DNA of 64,000 bases, taken from Mercurialis annua. Taxonomy: Eukaryota > Streptophyta > Magnoliopsida > Malpighiales > Euphorbiaceae. This document shows positions 37,395 to 48,865 of the stretch, piece by piece. The DNA lies in NCBI RefSeq assembly GCF_937616625.2, contig NC_065571.1, forward strand, positions 28,160,201 to 28,224,200, given 5' to 3'. The notes beneath the pieces were generated by a model. The model had not been told where the DNA came from and did not search any database. It saw only the letters and a program-made list of their open reading frames with translations. Made by a program: the position numbers and the translations under genes. Numbering within the stretch: the first letter of the stretch is position 1; every line of letters begins with the position of its first letter.

Positions 37395-37618
37395 GGCAAT
37401 TAGGCGTACCTGAGTCGTATATTATTCAAATCGATACATCTTAGTTGATTCAATGGGTTAAACTTAACTAATGTGGAAACCTAAGAATAGCATTAAGTAC
37501 TTGAGGGTGAAAGCATTAGGAGCCGGAAATGATTGAACCTCATATGAGATATGATGAACAAGTGTTGTTCACTTGTAGTACATTGTGATCCCAATAACGG
37601 CAATTAGGCGTACCTGAG
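37395..37618 (+). repeat. 20-bp direct repeat pair in copia leader
   Basis: GGCAATTAGGCGTACCTGAG occurs at 37395-37414 and 37599-37618, 204 bp apart, with no mismatch, in otherwise decayed DNA. Confidence 0.85.
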
Positions 37619-38042
37619 GGAAAGATCAATGACTATAAGAACTCAATCACCCGCTTGAAATCTTTTCCAACAAAGATTCACGTTTCCTATTTTGGAAGTG
37701 TAGGATTCGAAAAAGATAGTGGGAGGCCATTTTGATAAAGACCAAATCATTATGGTTAAATATACATAATAACACGAATACTAATTAAAGATCTTTGCTA
37801 TCTAAGGGATAATAAGATTAAATATAATCCTTTTAAGTGACTTTCACGATAGTAATCGGCTAGTGGTTTAAAATCATTTTTTTTTATTGATTAAGATATT
37901 TAGATGCCTCCAAGGCTATTGCGAAAAAGAAATGCACATTGGTTAACAAAGAAAAGTGTTTTCCTTTGTTAAGATGTAGGACAGTATAAGTCATAGCCGG
38001 AAATATTTGGAATATTTAAAAGGCGGTTCGGTCAATAAAAGA

Positions 38043-38400
38043 AAGTGTTTCTTTTGTCAAACCGAAAGACATTGAAATGGAAATTACATTAAGTATTGTG
38101 AATACTTAAAGGGCAATGACGAGAGGAACAACAATTCTATCAAGAATGTGTCTATCTCATATTCCAATGTCAATTGCTCATTTAAAAGCTTGGGTATTGA
38201 ATACCGATGCTAATTCTCACATTTGTTTAGCTTTTACGGATTTAGTAAAAGTGAGAAAGAAAGGAAAAAGATGAAGTAATCTTAAATCTCGGGAATGACA
38301 CAAGCGTTGCGACAAGAGCTATAGGATCAACTTCAATTTTCTTAAATAAACATAAGTTGTACTTAAACAAGTTTTTTGTACTTACCCAATATATATAGAA
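38043..38400 (+). pseudogene. Copia gag zinc knuckle and aspartic protease remnant
   Basis: At 38043-38100 the translation reads KCFFC, four residues, then H. This matches the start of the CCHC nucleocapsid knuckle, but an in-frame TGA follows the H and the last cysteine position is Y. The protease follows: WVLN (38191-38202), then T-D-A-N-S-H-I-C, where the copia family has its DTG active site. Here the triad codons read N-T-D at 38200-38208, so the catalytic aspartate is replaced. Further protease-like sequence (AFTDLVKVRK) continues to about 38270 before stops. The frame is not continuous with the integrase. The protein would process gag-pol in a working element; this copy cannot. Confidence 0.8.
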
Positions 38401-38569
38401 ATATCATATCCGAATTTATATGACAAATTTGGTAGTTGATTTTCTATTTACAAAGGATGTTTGTAGTATTATGTTTGATAATACGGAGTTGGGTATGGAT
38501 ATGTACAAAATGTTCTTTATGACTTGAATAAAGATGTTTAATGCAAAAGATGTTTTGGAAATTAATACC

Positions 38570-39430
38570 ATAAGTAATCAAACTTCTAAACAACTTTGGA
38601 ATTTATAATTAGGACATATTGCAAAAGATAGACATAACAAGTTAGATAGGATGGGAATCTTGAGCAATCAAGATTTTGCATCTCTTCCGATTTGTGAGTC
38701 GTATCTTAAAGGCAACATGGCCTGATTATTCTTTGTGGGACAAAGAGGTAGAGCTAAAGCCGTTTAAGAGATCATACATAGTGATGTATATGGTACGTTT
38801 AAAGAAACGGACCAAGGTAGATACTTATACTTCATTTTCTACATCGATGATTTATCACGATATAGTTAAGTTTGTCTTATGAAGAACAAACATGAAGATT
38901 TTGAAATGTTCAAATGACTTCAAGAATGAAGTAGAAAACCAAACTGGAAAATGTATTAATACTTTACGATGTGATCGAAAAGGGAAGAATACTTGAGTAC
39001 AGAATTTGGTATGTTCCTAAAAGGAATGTGGTATTATTTTTCAACTTACTCCTTGAGAACACCATGGTTGAATGGTGCGTCTGTCAAGAAGGACGTATCG
39101 TACATTGTGGGAAATGATACGATCAAGAATGAGCTATATACTGACTTATACATCTCGTTATAGGGTCAAGCACTTCTTACCGCAAATAAAATTCTAAATT
39201 ATATTCCAACTAAATCCGCTCCATACATACCTTATGAGATATGGTATGGAATAAAGTCTTAAGGATGTTACGATTTGAGGGTGTTCGGAACATATCATGT
39301 AACTGTTATCCGATAAATTTGGAATCAAAATCAATCATGGAAAGATTATGTTGGATATCCTAAAGACAGTTTAGGATATTGTTTCTATATTCGAACCGAA
39401 CAAACAATCGTTGTTTATCGGTGGTAGTCT
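38570..39430 (+). pseudogene. Copia integrase remnant
   Basis: The GAG-pre-integrase/zinc-binding part is recognisable from LWNL, a stop, then LGHIAKDRHNKLDRMGIL and SLPICESYL (about 38597-38705). The catalytic core starts with IHSDVYG (about 38776-38796), holding the first aspartate, then YLYFIFYIDDLSRYS. The second-aspartate motif reads LRCDRKG (about 38965) and needs a 1-nt shift to continue as EYLSTEF. The third-acid region reads TPWLNGASVKK, with valine (GTC, 39083-39085) where the family has the catalytic glutamate. A C-terminal stretch ILNYIPTKSAPYIPYEMWYG is clear near 39192-39250. Several stops and shifts are present. An intact protein would insert the cDNA; this one lacks the DDE triad. 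Confidence 0.85.
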
Positions 39431-39779
39431 TTCTTAATAAAGCGTTTATTCAAGAGGGACACTAAGAAAAGAATATAGAATTAGATGAGGAGTCATCTAG
39501 TTACCAACAAAATAATGAATCAATGAAGATTGATCAAACCCACTAAAAGCCGGAGTTAGTAAAAGATGTATCTACATTAACAACTCGAAGATTAAGTAGA
39601 GTATCTCGTCCACTGGAGAGAGATGGTTTTCCCACATGATAAACAGGAGTTGTTTAGTCATGGAGTAAAAGATCAAATGTTGATCCCTCTACTTATGAGG
39701 AAACTATATGTGATATAGATTCTTCAAAATTGGTTTGAAGGAATAAAATCTGAAATGGATTCCATATAAAGAAACCAAA

Positions 39780-40770
39780 TTTTAGGAGCTAGTCGATCCA
39801 TCCAAAGGTATTATACCAATAAGGTTTAAATGGATCTTCAAGTGTAAAATTGGTACTAATGGAAAGGTGGAGACCTTTAAAGCTAAGCTTGTTGCAAAAG
39901 AGTTTTGCTAGAGGCAAGAAGTTGTATTGTGAATACACTTTATTGCGGGTAGCCATGCTTAAGTTCATCAAGATTTTTCTTACCAAGGCTACACATTTAG
40001 ATTTTGTGGTTGGACATATGAATGTAAGAACCACATTCCTTAATGGTTAAATTAAGGAGTATATCTATATGGAACAACTCGAGGATTGTGAATCCAAAGA
40101 AGGTTCCAAGACGTGTAAGCTAAAATGATCCCTAGTGGATGAAAAGAAAGCTTCGAGTTTCATCGTCTTGATAAATCCGTAAGAAGTTACGAATTTATTG
40201 AAAACGATGATAAACCCAATGGTTACAAGAAGGTTAGTGGGAGAAGACTCACTTTCATGATCTTTCATGTAGATAACTTATTACTACTAAATAATAATAT
40301 CGGAATGATTACTTTTGTAAAACTTTGGTTTATCTAATACGTACTCCATCAAAGACCTTGGAGAGGTAGCCTAAATTCTCAGTATTAGACTCTATAGAGA
40401 TAGATCTAAGAGAATAAATGGTTTCTCCAAAAGGCTCTTCTTAGAAAAGATATTGAAGTAGTTCAATATGGAAGTTCTAAGAGAGGATTAATACTAGTTA
40501 GGCATAAAATTCTTCTTTCAAAGGGAGTGTCTTCCGAAACTTCTGAAGAAAGAAAGAATCTAGCAAAGATACCATAAGCTTCGGCAATTGGTAGTATGAG
40601 GTATGTGTTGCCACATACAAAGCTAGAAATTGTCTATGCGGTTAGTGGGACTAATCGGTTTTAATCCAATCTATGTTGAGAACATTGGATGGTTGTTAAA
40701 GGTATCTTTAAGTACTTTTATAGAACTAAAGATATGGTATTAACAAATGGAGAACGAGATTTTTAAGTAG
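39780..40770 (+). pseudogene. Copia reverse transcriptase remnant
   Basis: The RT begins with LVDPSKGIIPIRFKWIFKCK (about 39790-39850), KAKLVAKEF, then a frame change into VAMLKFIKIFLTKATHLDFV and HMNVRTTFLNG (to 40047), followed by YIYMEQLED. The family's catalytic YVDD box reads HVDN at 40266-40277, so one catalytic aspartate is gone. Downstream similarity continues as LRLYRDRSKR (near 40390), KFFFQ, an ASAIGSMRYVLPHTK-like stretch (about 40578-40620) and EHWMVVKGIFKYFYRTKDM. Many stops and several frameshifts separate these pieces. The order and spacing match copia pol, so nothing large is missing. It is non-functional. Confidence 0.87.
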
Positions 40771-41215
40771 ACCGTTTTACAGATTCTGATTAATAATCAG
40801 ATATGGATAATAGAGAGTCTATCTCCAGATTCATATTTATCTATAATGAAGGAGTAGTGAGCTAGCAGTGTTCTAAGCAAGAATCAACTCCATACTCCAT
40901 TATAGAAGCCGAGTATATTATGACATGAGATGTCGTAATAGAAGGTGTTTGGATAAATTAGTTTATAACTGAACTAAGTACGGTTTTCTTCCATTAAGTC
41001 GAAAGTTCCTCTTTTCTGCGACCACAATGGTGCTACTGCCCTAGCAAAAGAAACCGGGTCTCACAATTTATCCGAACATAAGGAAAGGCATTATCATATT
41101 ATCTAATGAAATTGTTGGAAAGAGAAAATTGTTTCTCTAAAAGATAGCATTAGCCAATAACACGGCTAACCCACTGACAAAGCCCATGACTTAGAGTCAT
41201 TAAGGTTTACATGAC
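40771..41215 (+). pseudogene. Copia RNase H remnant
   Basis: The frame shows TDSD, two stops, SDMDNRESISRFIF, then SIIEAEYIM (near 40898-40923) with the conserved EAEY, CDHNGATALAKE (near 41020-41055), SHNLSEHKERHYH and a closing NTANPLTKPM-like tail (near 41158-41190). The early duplicate stops and other nonsense changes disable it. In an active element RNase H removes RNA from the RNA:DNA hybrid. A ~25-bp tandem duplication containing CATGACTTAGAGTCATTAA follows the coding end at about 41188-41240. Confidence 0.82.
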
Positions 41216-41282
41216 TTAGAGTCATTAATATTTACATCTTGTGAAGATGGGGCTTAGATATAGTTGTCAATGGCACTAGTGC

Positions 41283-41293
41283 AAGTGGGAGAT
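41283..41293 (+). other. Polypurine tract
   Basis: AAGTGGGAGAT immediately precedes the TGTT of the 3' LTR, and the same tract precedes the LTR at 1931. It is the expected plus-strand primer. Confidence 0.9.
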
Positions 41294-43282
41294 TGTTAGT
41301 AGTATGTGCCCTAGGGCCATTTGATCGTGTATATTTGTAGAATTAATCCCAATGGCAAAGATATATATGTTCTATTTGAACTAAGTGTCTCATCAACTAA
41401 GTGTTCATTTATTACGTATTGTCCTTATCACATTGTGATAGAATCTATTCTTAAGGTGTTAAGAATATGAGTGACAGATTCTATTATACAAGTGATCTAA
41501 ATAACCGTTCACGATCGATGGGATCCTACGAATAAGGGCATCGCATTATCCCGGAAAGATCGTCACCTCTGTTTATTCTCCTGATTAGTAAAGAGTTACT
41601 AATTATAGGAAGTAGTGAGTCTCATACTACTTGATGGGGATCAGAATAAACATGTGGACACTCAAGGTGTTGAGTGAGTCGAACAAGTGACGCTAGATGA
41701 CTTATACATGGTAATTCATTAAAGTCAATTTAATGTCATCTAGTTCATAACTGTACATATGTCCTTTGACTTGCGGTGACACTATCTTGTATATAGGTGA
41801 TTAGAGTTTGATACTCCTTAACTCTAGATCTTTCATGAGCTAGAGCCGCGGGATGTGTTGGCTCTAGTTAGTTGTATATGGAGATAGGGGTTTAACCTAG
41901 AAAGGATTCATCACTCTGGATGAACGGAGACAAGATTCTATGCTATCTCAAATTGTTCTTGATGGATGATAAAACCTGCGCAGGTGTATATGACTTACAT
42001 AGAAAGTTGTTTCTAATGGAAGTCATATTTATCAAGAATTAGAACTGAGAGATGAGGTCATATGATCAAGACAAACAGTGTTTGACTTAACCGTGACACT
42101 AGTCGAGATTGGAATCTTAGATGAAGGGAATTTTGAGTGTACGGTATTATGAACATTGGTTCATAAAGAATGCATCGAAACATTCATCTCTATTTGGGGG
42201 TCGTGATATGTTGCTAGACGTCACTCTCGATCTACGAGAATTAATAATTAAATGGGATTTAATTATTTAATATAAGAAAGGCGTTTCTTAAAACTCTCGT
42301 TGCCATATAGATGTGAACCTAGTTAGTCACACACAATAGAGTGTGCAACCGATTGAGTTTACAAAAGATCGATTTCATATAGATACTAGCATATCTCGGA
42401 AATTAATCTAAGATGAAAAACAAGTACAAATTAGGGACTAATTTGTAAGAGTTATAAATTAGTAGGAACCTAATTGTACTATGTCCAAGTTAATTAGGGA
42501 CTAATTTATAAGAGTTATAAATTAGTAGGAACCTAATTATATTTTAACCAAGTTTTATGATTAGAAGGCTTAAGTAATTAATTAGTGTAATTAATGATAC
42601 TTAAAGCACTAATCATAAGTTAATGGAATGATGATGTCATGGTGAAGTAATGAGATAAGGAAATAAGCTTATATGTGATGTCATATGATGACATCACCTA
42701 TATGATGTCACCTATGTGATGTCACCACATGAAAGGTGTCATGTGGTGGCAACACCTTTGCTTGGTGTGTGACACCTAGCATGCAAGGTGTTGCATTCTT
42801 AAGACATGCTCTAGCCTATAAATAGAGCATGTCCTTGCTCATTTCAATAACACCACACAACACACATCTCACTACAAAGTTGTAGAGAGAGAAAGCACTT
42901 GAAGGAGTTCAAGTTGTCATCAATCACGGGAAAAACTTGGCGACGTTTTTCATACATCCGAGCAAGGTAGTGATCGCGGCGAGAGTTTGAGCTTAGGGCT
43001 GCTCGGCAAGAGGAACTCTTACGGATTACTTCAAGGCGAGGATTCAATCGGATGCATACTCGTGTGGACGAGCTTGAGGTCGCCGTACTTTCGGGACTAC
43101 AAGAATCGTTGGAGAATCGACATAGGTATTCTTCTTATGATTCCTAGATGCGCGCTTTAATTACTAAATGATACGACGATCCATTTGTTGTTGATATGAT
43201 CAACTTTAGGATCCGAATTGTTGGAATTTCGATTTTGAATTGAAATATATGATCCGGACCCGCGCCTCCCGCTGCGCCAACA
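41294..43282 (+). repeat. Copia 3' LTR (1,989 bp)
   Basis: Matches the 5' LTR at a constant offset of 7,053 bp with two visible substitutions and no length change, and ends GCGCCAACA. It carries the same minus-strand open frame as the 5' LTR, which is a consequence of duplication and not a gene. Confidence 0.97.
42817..42825 (+). promoter_or_regulatory. 3' LTR TATA box
   Basis: TATAAATAG, at the position equivalent to 35764. If active, transcription would read out of the 3' LTR into the satellite at 43283. Confidence 0.6.
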
Positions 43283-43287
43283 AACGT
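43283..43287 (+). repeat. Target site duplication, right (AACGT)
   Basis: Partner of 34236-34240; satellite resumes within the same monomer. Confidence 0.95.
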
Positions 43288-46200
43288 TTTAAACGTTTGG
43301 CTTAAATGGATAAAAAGGTGAAATGTTTGGATTTGATTCGTAACATTTGTAAATGTTTTGCTTAAATCGCTAAAAAGGCGAAACGCTTGGATTTGTTTCG
43401 TAACCTTTGTAAACGTTTGGCTTAAACTGCTAAAAAGGTGAAACGCTTGGATTGGTTTCCCAACGTTTCTAAATGTTTGGCTTAAGTTGCTAAAAAAGTT
43501 AAACGCTTGGATTTGTTTCCTAACGTTTGTAAACGTTTGGCTTAAGTTGCTAAAAAGGTGAAATGCTTGGATTTGTTTCTTAACGTTTGTAAATGTTTGT
43601 CTTAAATTGCTTAAAAGGTGAAACCTTTGGATTTGTTTAGTAACCTTTGTAAACGTTTGACTTAAATCGCTAAAAAGGTTAAACGTTTGGATTTGTTTCG
43701 AAACTTTTGTAAACGTTTGGCTTCAATCGCTAAAAGGGTGAAACGTGTGGATTTGTTTCGTAACGTTTGCAAACGTTTTGCTTATATCGCTAAAAAGGTC
43801 AAACGCTTGGATTTGTTTTGTAACATTTGTAAACATTTGGCTTAAATTGCTAAAAAGGTGAAAAGCTTGGATTTGTTTTCTAACGTTTGTAAATGTTTGG
43901 CTTCAGTTGCTAAAAAGGTGAAACCCTTGGATTTGTTTCGTAACCTTTGTAAATGTTTGGCTTAAATTGCTAAAACGGTAAAACCTTTGGATTTGTTTTG
44001 TAACCTTTTTAAACGTTTGGCTGAAATCGCTAAAAAGGTGAAACTTTTGGATTTGTTTCGTAACGTTTGTAAACATTTGGCTTAAATTGCTAAATGGGTG
44101 AAACGCCTGGAGTTGTATATAACGTTTGTAAACGTTTGGCTTAAATTGCTAAAAAGGGGAAACGTTTGGATTTGTTTCGTAACGTTTGTAAACGTTTGGC
44201 TTAAATTGCTAAAAGGTGAAACATTTGTTTTGTTTCGAAACGTTTGTAAACGTTTGGCTTAAATCGCTAAAAAGGTGAAACACTTGGATTTGTATGTTTG
44301 TAAACGTTTCGCTTAAATTACTAAAAAGGTGAAACTGTGGTATTTGTTTCGGAACGTTTGTAAACGATTGGCTTAAATTGCTAAAAAGGTGAAACGCTTG
44401 GATTTTTTATGTAATGTTTGTAAAGGTTCCTCTTAACTCGCTAAAAATGTGAAACGTTTGGATTTGTTTCGTAACATTTTAAACGTTTGGTTTTTTTCGT
44501 AATGTTTGTAAACGTTTGAATTAAATCGCTAAAAAGGCGAAACGTTTGGATTTGTTTCGTAACGTTTGTAAACGTTTGGCTTAAATCGCTACAAAGGCGA
44601 AACGTTTGGATTTGTTTCGTAACGTTTGTAAATGTTTGGCTTATATCGCTAAAAAGGTGAAACGTTTGGATTTGTTTCGTAATGTTTGTGAACATTTGGC
44701 TTAAATCGCGAAAAATGTGAAACGTTTGGATTTGTTTCGCAACGTTTGTCAACGTTTGGCTTAAATTGCTAAAAAGGTAAAATGCTTGGATTTGTTTCGT
44801 AACGTTTGTAAACTTTTGGCTTAAATTGCTAAAAAGGTGAAACATTTGGATTTGTTTCCTAACCTTTGTAAATGTTTGGCTTAAATCGCTAAAAAGGTGA
44901 AACGTTTGGATTTGTTTCGCAACGTTTGGGTTAAATTGCTAAAAAGGTGAAATGCTTGGATTTGTTTCGTAACTTTTGTAAACGTTTGGCTTAAATGGCT
45001 AAAAAGGTGAAACAGTTGAATTTGTTTCCTAACCTTTGTAAACGTTTGGCTTAAATAGCTAAAAAGGTAAAATGTTTGGATTTATTTCCTAACGTTTTAA
45101 ACGTTTGGCTTAAATGGCTAAAAAGGGGAAACGTTTGGATTTTATTCGTAACATTTGTAAATGTTTTGCTTAAATCGCTAAAAAGGCGAAACGCTTGGAT
45201 TTGTTTCGTAACGTTTGTAAACGTTTGGCTTAAATTGCTAAAAAGGTGAAACGCTTGGATTGTTTTCCTACGTCTGTAAATGTTTGGCTTAAGTTGCTAA
45301 AAAGGTTAAACGCTTGTATTTCTTTCCTAACGTTTGTAAACGTTTGGATTAAGTTGCTAAAAAGGTGAAACGCTTAGATTTGTTTCTTAACGTTTGTAAA
45401 TGTTTGGCTTAAAGGTGAAACCTTTTGATTTGTTTAGTAACCTTTGTAAACGTTTGACATAAATCGCTAAAAAGGTGAAACGTTTGGATTTCTTTCGAAA
45501 CTTTTGTAAACGTTTGGCTTCAATCGCTAAAAGGGTGAAATGTCTGGATTTGTTTCGTAACGTTTGTAAACGTTTTGCTTCAATCGCTGAAAAGGTGAAA
45601 CGCTTGAATTTGTTTCGTAACATTTGTAAACATTTGGCTTCAATTGCTAAAAAGGTGAAAAGCTTGGATTTGTTTTCTAACTTTTGTAAATGTTTGGCTT
45701 CAGTTGCTAAAAAGGTGAAACCCTTGGATTTGTTTCGTAAACTTTGTAAACGTTTGGCTTAAATTGTTAAAACGGTAAAACATTTGGATTTGTTTCGTAA
45801 CCTTTTTAAACATTTGGCTTAATTCGCTAAAAACGTGAAATGTTTGGATTTGTTTCTTAACGTTTGTAAACGTTTAGCTTCAATCTCTAAAAAGTTGAAA
45901 CGTATGGATTTGTTTTGTAACCATTGTAAACGTGTTGCATAAATCGCTAAAAAGGTGAAATGTTTGGATTTGTTCGTAAATGTTTTATACTTTTTGCTTA
46001 AATCGCTAAATTGGGGAAACGCTTGGATTTGTTTCGTAACGTTTGTAAACGTTTGGCTTAAATTGCTAAAAAGGTGAAATGTTTGGTTTTGTTTCATATC
46101 GTTTGTAAACATTCGGCTTAAAACGATAAAAAGGTGAAACGTTTGGATTTGTTTCGTAACATTTGTAAACGTTTTGTTTAAATAGCTAAAAAGGTGAAAC

Positions 46201-48090
46201 TCTTGGATTTGTTTCGTAACGTTTGTAAACGTTTGACTTAAATCGCTAAAAGGGTGAAACGTGTGGATTTGTTTCGTAACGTTTGTAAACGTTTTACTTT
46301 AATCGCTAAAAAGTTGAAACGCTTGGATTTTTTTCGTAACATTTGTAAACATTTGGCTTAAATTGCTAAAAAGATGAAAAGCTTGGATTTGTTTTCTAAC
46401 GTTTGTAAACGTTTGGCTTAAGTTGCTAAAAAGGTGAAACCCTTGGATTTGTTTCGTAACCTTTGTAAATGTTTGGCTTAAATTGCTAAAACGGTGAAAC
46501 CTTTGGATTCGTTTCGTAACCTTTTTAAACGTTTGGCTTAAATCGCTATCAAGGTGAAACGTTTGGATTTGTTTCGTAACGTTTGTAAACGTTTGGCTTC
46601 AATTGCTAAAAAGGTGAAACGTTTGGATTTGTTTTGTAACCATTGCAAACGTGTGGCATAAATCGCTAAAAAGGTTAAATGTTTGGATTTGTTTTGTAAC
46701 GTTTTATACTTTTGGCTTAAATCGCTAAATTGGGGAAATGTTTGGATTTGTTTCGTAACGTTTGTAAACGTTTGGCTTAAATTGTTAAAAAGGTGAAATG
46801 TTTGGGTTTTTTTTTCATATCGTTTGTAAACGTTCAGCTTAAAACGATAAAAAGATGAAATGTTTGGATTTGTTTCGTAACGTTTGCAAACGTTTCGTTT
46901 AAATTGCTAAAAAGGTGAAACGCTTGGATTTGTTTCGTAACGTTTGTAAACGTTTGGCTTAAATAGCTAAAAAGGGGAAACGTTTGGATTTGTTTCGTAA
47001 CGCTTATAAACGTTTGACTTAAATTTCTAAAAATGTTAAACGTTTGTTTTGTTTCATAACGTTTGTAAACGTTCGGCTTAAATCGCTAAAAAGGTGAAAC
47101 ATTGGATTTGTTTCCTAACATTTGTAAACGTTTTGCTTAAATTGCTAAAAAGGTGAAACGCTTGGATTTGTTTCGTAACGGTCGTAAATGTTTGGCTTAA
47201 ATTCCCAAAAAGGTTAAACACTTGTATTTGTTTCGGAACGTTTGTAAACGTTAGGCTTAAATTGCTAAAAAGGCGAAACGCTTGGATTTGTTTCGTATCG
47301 TTTGTATACGTTTGGCTTAAATTGCTAAAAAGGTGAAACGCTTGGTTTTGTTTCGTAATGTTTGTAAAGGTTTCGCTTAAATCGCTAAAAATAGGAAACG
47401 TTTGGATTTGTTTCGTAACTTTTTGAACGTTTGGTTTTATTTCGTAATATTTGTAAACGTTTGGCTTAAACCGGTAAAAAAGTGAAACATTTGGATTTGT
47501 TTCGTAACGTTTGTAAACGTTTGGCTTACATTGCTAAAAAGGTAAAACGTTTGGTTTTGTTTCGAAACGTTTGTAAACGTTTGGCTTAAATAGCTAAAAA
47601 GGTGAAACGTCTGGATTTGTTTCGTAATGTTTGTAAACGTTTCTCTCAAATCTCTAAAATTGTGAAACGTTCGGATTTGTTTCGTAACGTTTGTAAACGT
47701 TTGGCTTCAATCGTAAAAAGGTGAAACATTTTCATTTGTTTCGTAAAGTTTGTGCACGTTTGGCATAAATTGCTAAAAAGGTGAAACGCTTGGATTTGTT
47801 TCGTAATGTTTGTAAACGTTCGGCTTAAATTGCTAAAAAGGTGAAACACTTGCATTTTTTTTCGTAACGTTTGTAAACGTTTGGCTTAAATTTCTAAAAA
47901 GGTGAAATTTTTGAATTTGTTTCCTAATCTTTGTAAATGTTTGGCTTAAATCGCTAAAAAGGTTAAACGTTTGGATTTGTTTTGTAACGTTTCTAAACAT
48001 TTGGCTTAAATCGCTAAAAAGGTGAAACGTTTGGATTTGTTTTATAACGTTTGTAAACATTTGGCTTAAATCGCTAAAAATGTGAAACGT

Positions 48091-48095
48091 TTGGA
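48091..48095 (+). repeat. Target site duplication, left (TTGGA)
   Basis: TTGGA precedes the minus-strand solo LTR and is repeated at 50059-50063. Joining the flanks restores GTTTGGATTTG of a monomer (positions 10-14). Confidence 0.92.
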
Positions 48096-48448
48096 TGTTG
48101 GTGCAGTAGGACGTGAGGGTCTGAATCGTATATTTCAAATTAAAGCACGCATCTAGATACCGTAAGAAGAATGCCTATGTCTATTCTCCAACGATTCTTT
48201 TAATCCCGATAGTACAGCGACCTCAAGCTCGTCCACACGAGAATGTGTTCGATTGAATCCTTTCCTTGAAGCAATTTGCAAGAGTTCCTCTTGCCGAGCA
48301 ACCCTAAGCTAAAACTCTCGCCTCGATTACGTCTTTGCTCGGATGTATGAAAAACTTTCTCCAAACTTTTATGTGATTGATGACTACTTGAACTCCTTCA
48401 AATATGCTCTTTTAAGTGTGGTTTTTTTAAAATGACCAAAGGCAACCG

Positions 48449-48457
48449 CTATTTATA
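48449..48457 (-). promoter_or_regulatory. Solo LTR TATA box (minus strand)
   Basis: CTATTTATA, the reverse complement of TATAAATAG, in the expected LTR position; promoter inferred. Confidence 0.55.
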
Positions 48458-48482
48458 GGGTAGAGCTTTACTTAAGAATTCA

Positions 48483-48612
48483 ACACCTCACATGCTTGGT
48501 GTCACACACCAAGCAAAGGTGTTGCCACCATTCGACACCTCACATGCTAGGTGTCACACACCAAGCATAGGTATTGCCACCTTCTGACACGTCGGATGCT
48601 AGGTGTCACACA
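48483..48612 (-). repeat. ~57-bp tandem repeat in solo LTR U3
   Basis: Two to three imperfect copies built around GGTGTCACACACCAAGC and GGTGTTGCCACC, which occur once in the full element's LTR. They lie just upstream of the TATA box on the LTR strand. Confidence 0.8.
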
Positions 48613-48623
48613 CAGAGACATAT

Positions 48624-48865
48624 ATGACATCCTCACGTGACATCATCTTATGACATCATCACATGACATTCACGTGACATCATCTTATGACATCATCACA
48701 TGACATTCACGTGACATCATCTTATGACATCATCACATGACATCAGCGTGACATCATCACATGACATCATGGTGATATCATCACATGACATCATCGTGAC
48801 ATCATCACATGACATCATCGTGACATCATCACATGACATCATCATGACATCATCACATGACACCA
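48624..48865 (-). repeat. TGACATCA minisatellite in solo LTR U3
   Basis: About two 37-bp units (with CTTATGACATCATCAC and GACATTCAC) are followed by about four 24-bp units (GTGACATCATCACATGACAT plus CATC). Nearly every unit contains TGACATCA, equal to TGATGTCA on the other strand. Confidence 0.9.

Larger units (their letters stand above)
36243..38042 (+). other. Copia leader and unrecognisable gag region
   Basis: About 1.8 kb between the PBS and the zinc knuckle, where a leader and most of gag should lie. No reading frame of useful length is open and I could not recognise gag's N-terminal part. It contains A- and T-homopolymer-rich DNA at about 36764-36911 and a 20-bp exact direct repeat at 37395 and 37599. 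A lysine-rich stretch around 37920-37970, just before the zinc knuckle, may be the end of gag. Confidence 0.6.
34241..43282 (+). mobile_element. Ty1/copia LTR retrotransposon, full length, coding-dead
   Basis: A 9,042-bp element with two 1,989-bp LTRs, a PBS complementary to the 3' end of plant initiator tRNA-Met, a polypurine tract, and a 5-bp target duplication of satellite DNA. The order of recognisable pieces is gag zinc knuckle, protease, integrase, reverse transcriptase and RNase H, which is the copia order (integrase before RT). LTR length, total size and PBS resemble the Angela/BARE-like lineage, but that placement is inference. I see only two differences between the LTRs, which implies a recent insertion. 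The coding region, however, is full of stops and frameshifts, and catalytic motifs are altered in protease, integrase and RT. It probably moved using proteins from a relative. Confidence 0.95.
43283..48095 (+). repeat. 60-bp satellite array, block 2 (~4.8 kb)
   Basis: About 80 monomers in the same orientation as block 1, and continuous with it once the copia element is removed. The opening (GTTTTAAACG, TTAAATGG, GATTTGATTCG, GTTTTGCTTAAATCGC) matches the series at about 28340-28440 of the 3.3-kb unit. The TTGTATATAACG variant recurs near 44118. Local rearrangements include a ~30-bp loss near 44925 and a shortened monomer near 45410. No genes seen. Confidence 0.95.

Noticed and set aside
39789..40034. 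81-residue minus-strand open frame in the copia interior
   Set aside because: It is antisense to a clearly recognisable reverse transcriptase stretch on the plus strand.
48624..48865. Simple trinucleotide (ATC/GAT) microsatellite
   Set aside because: The units are 37 and 24 bp with a conserved TGACATCA core, so it is a minisatellite and not a trinucleotide run.
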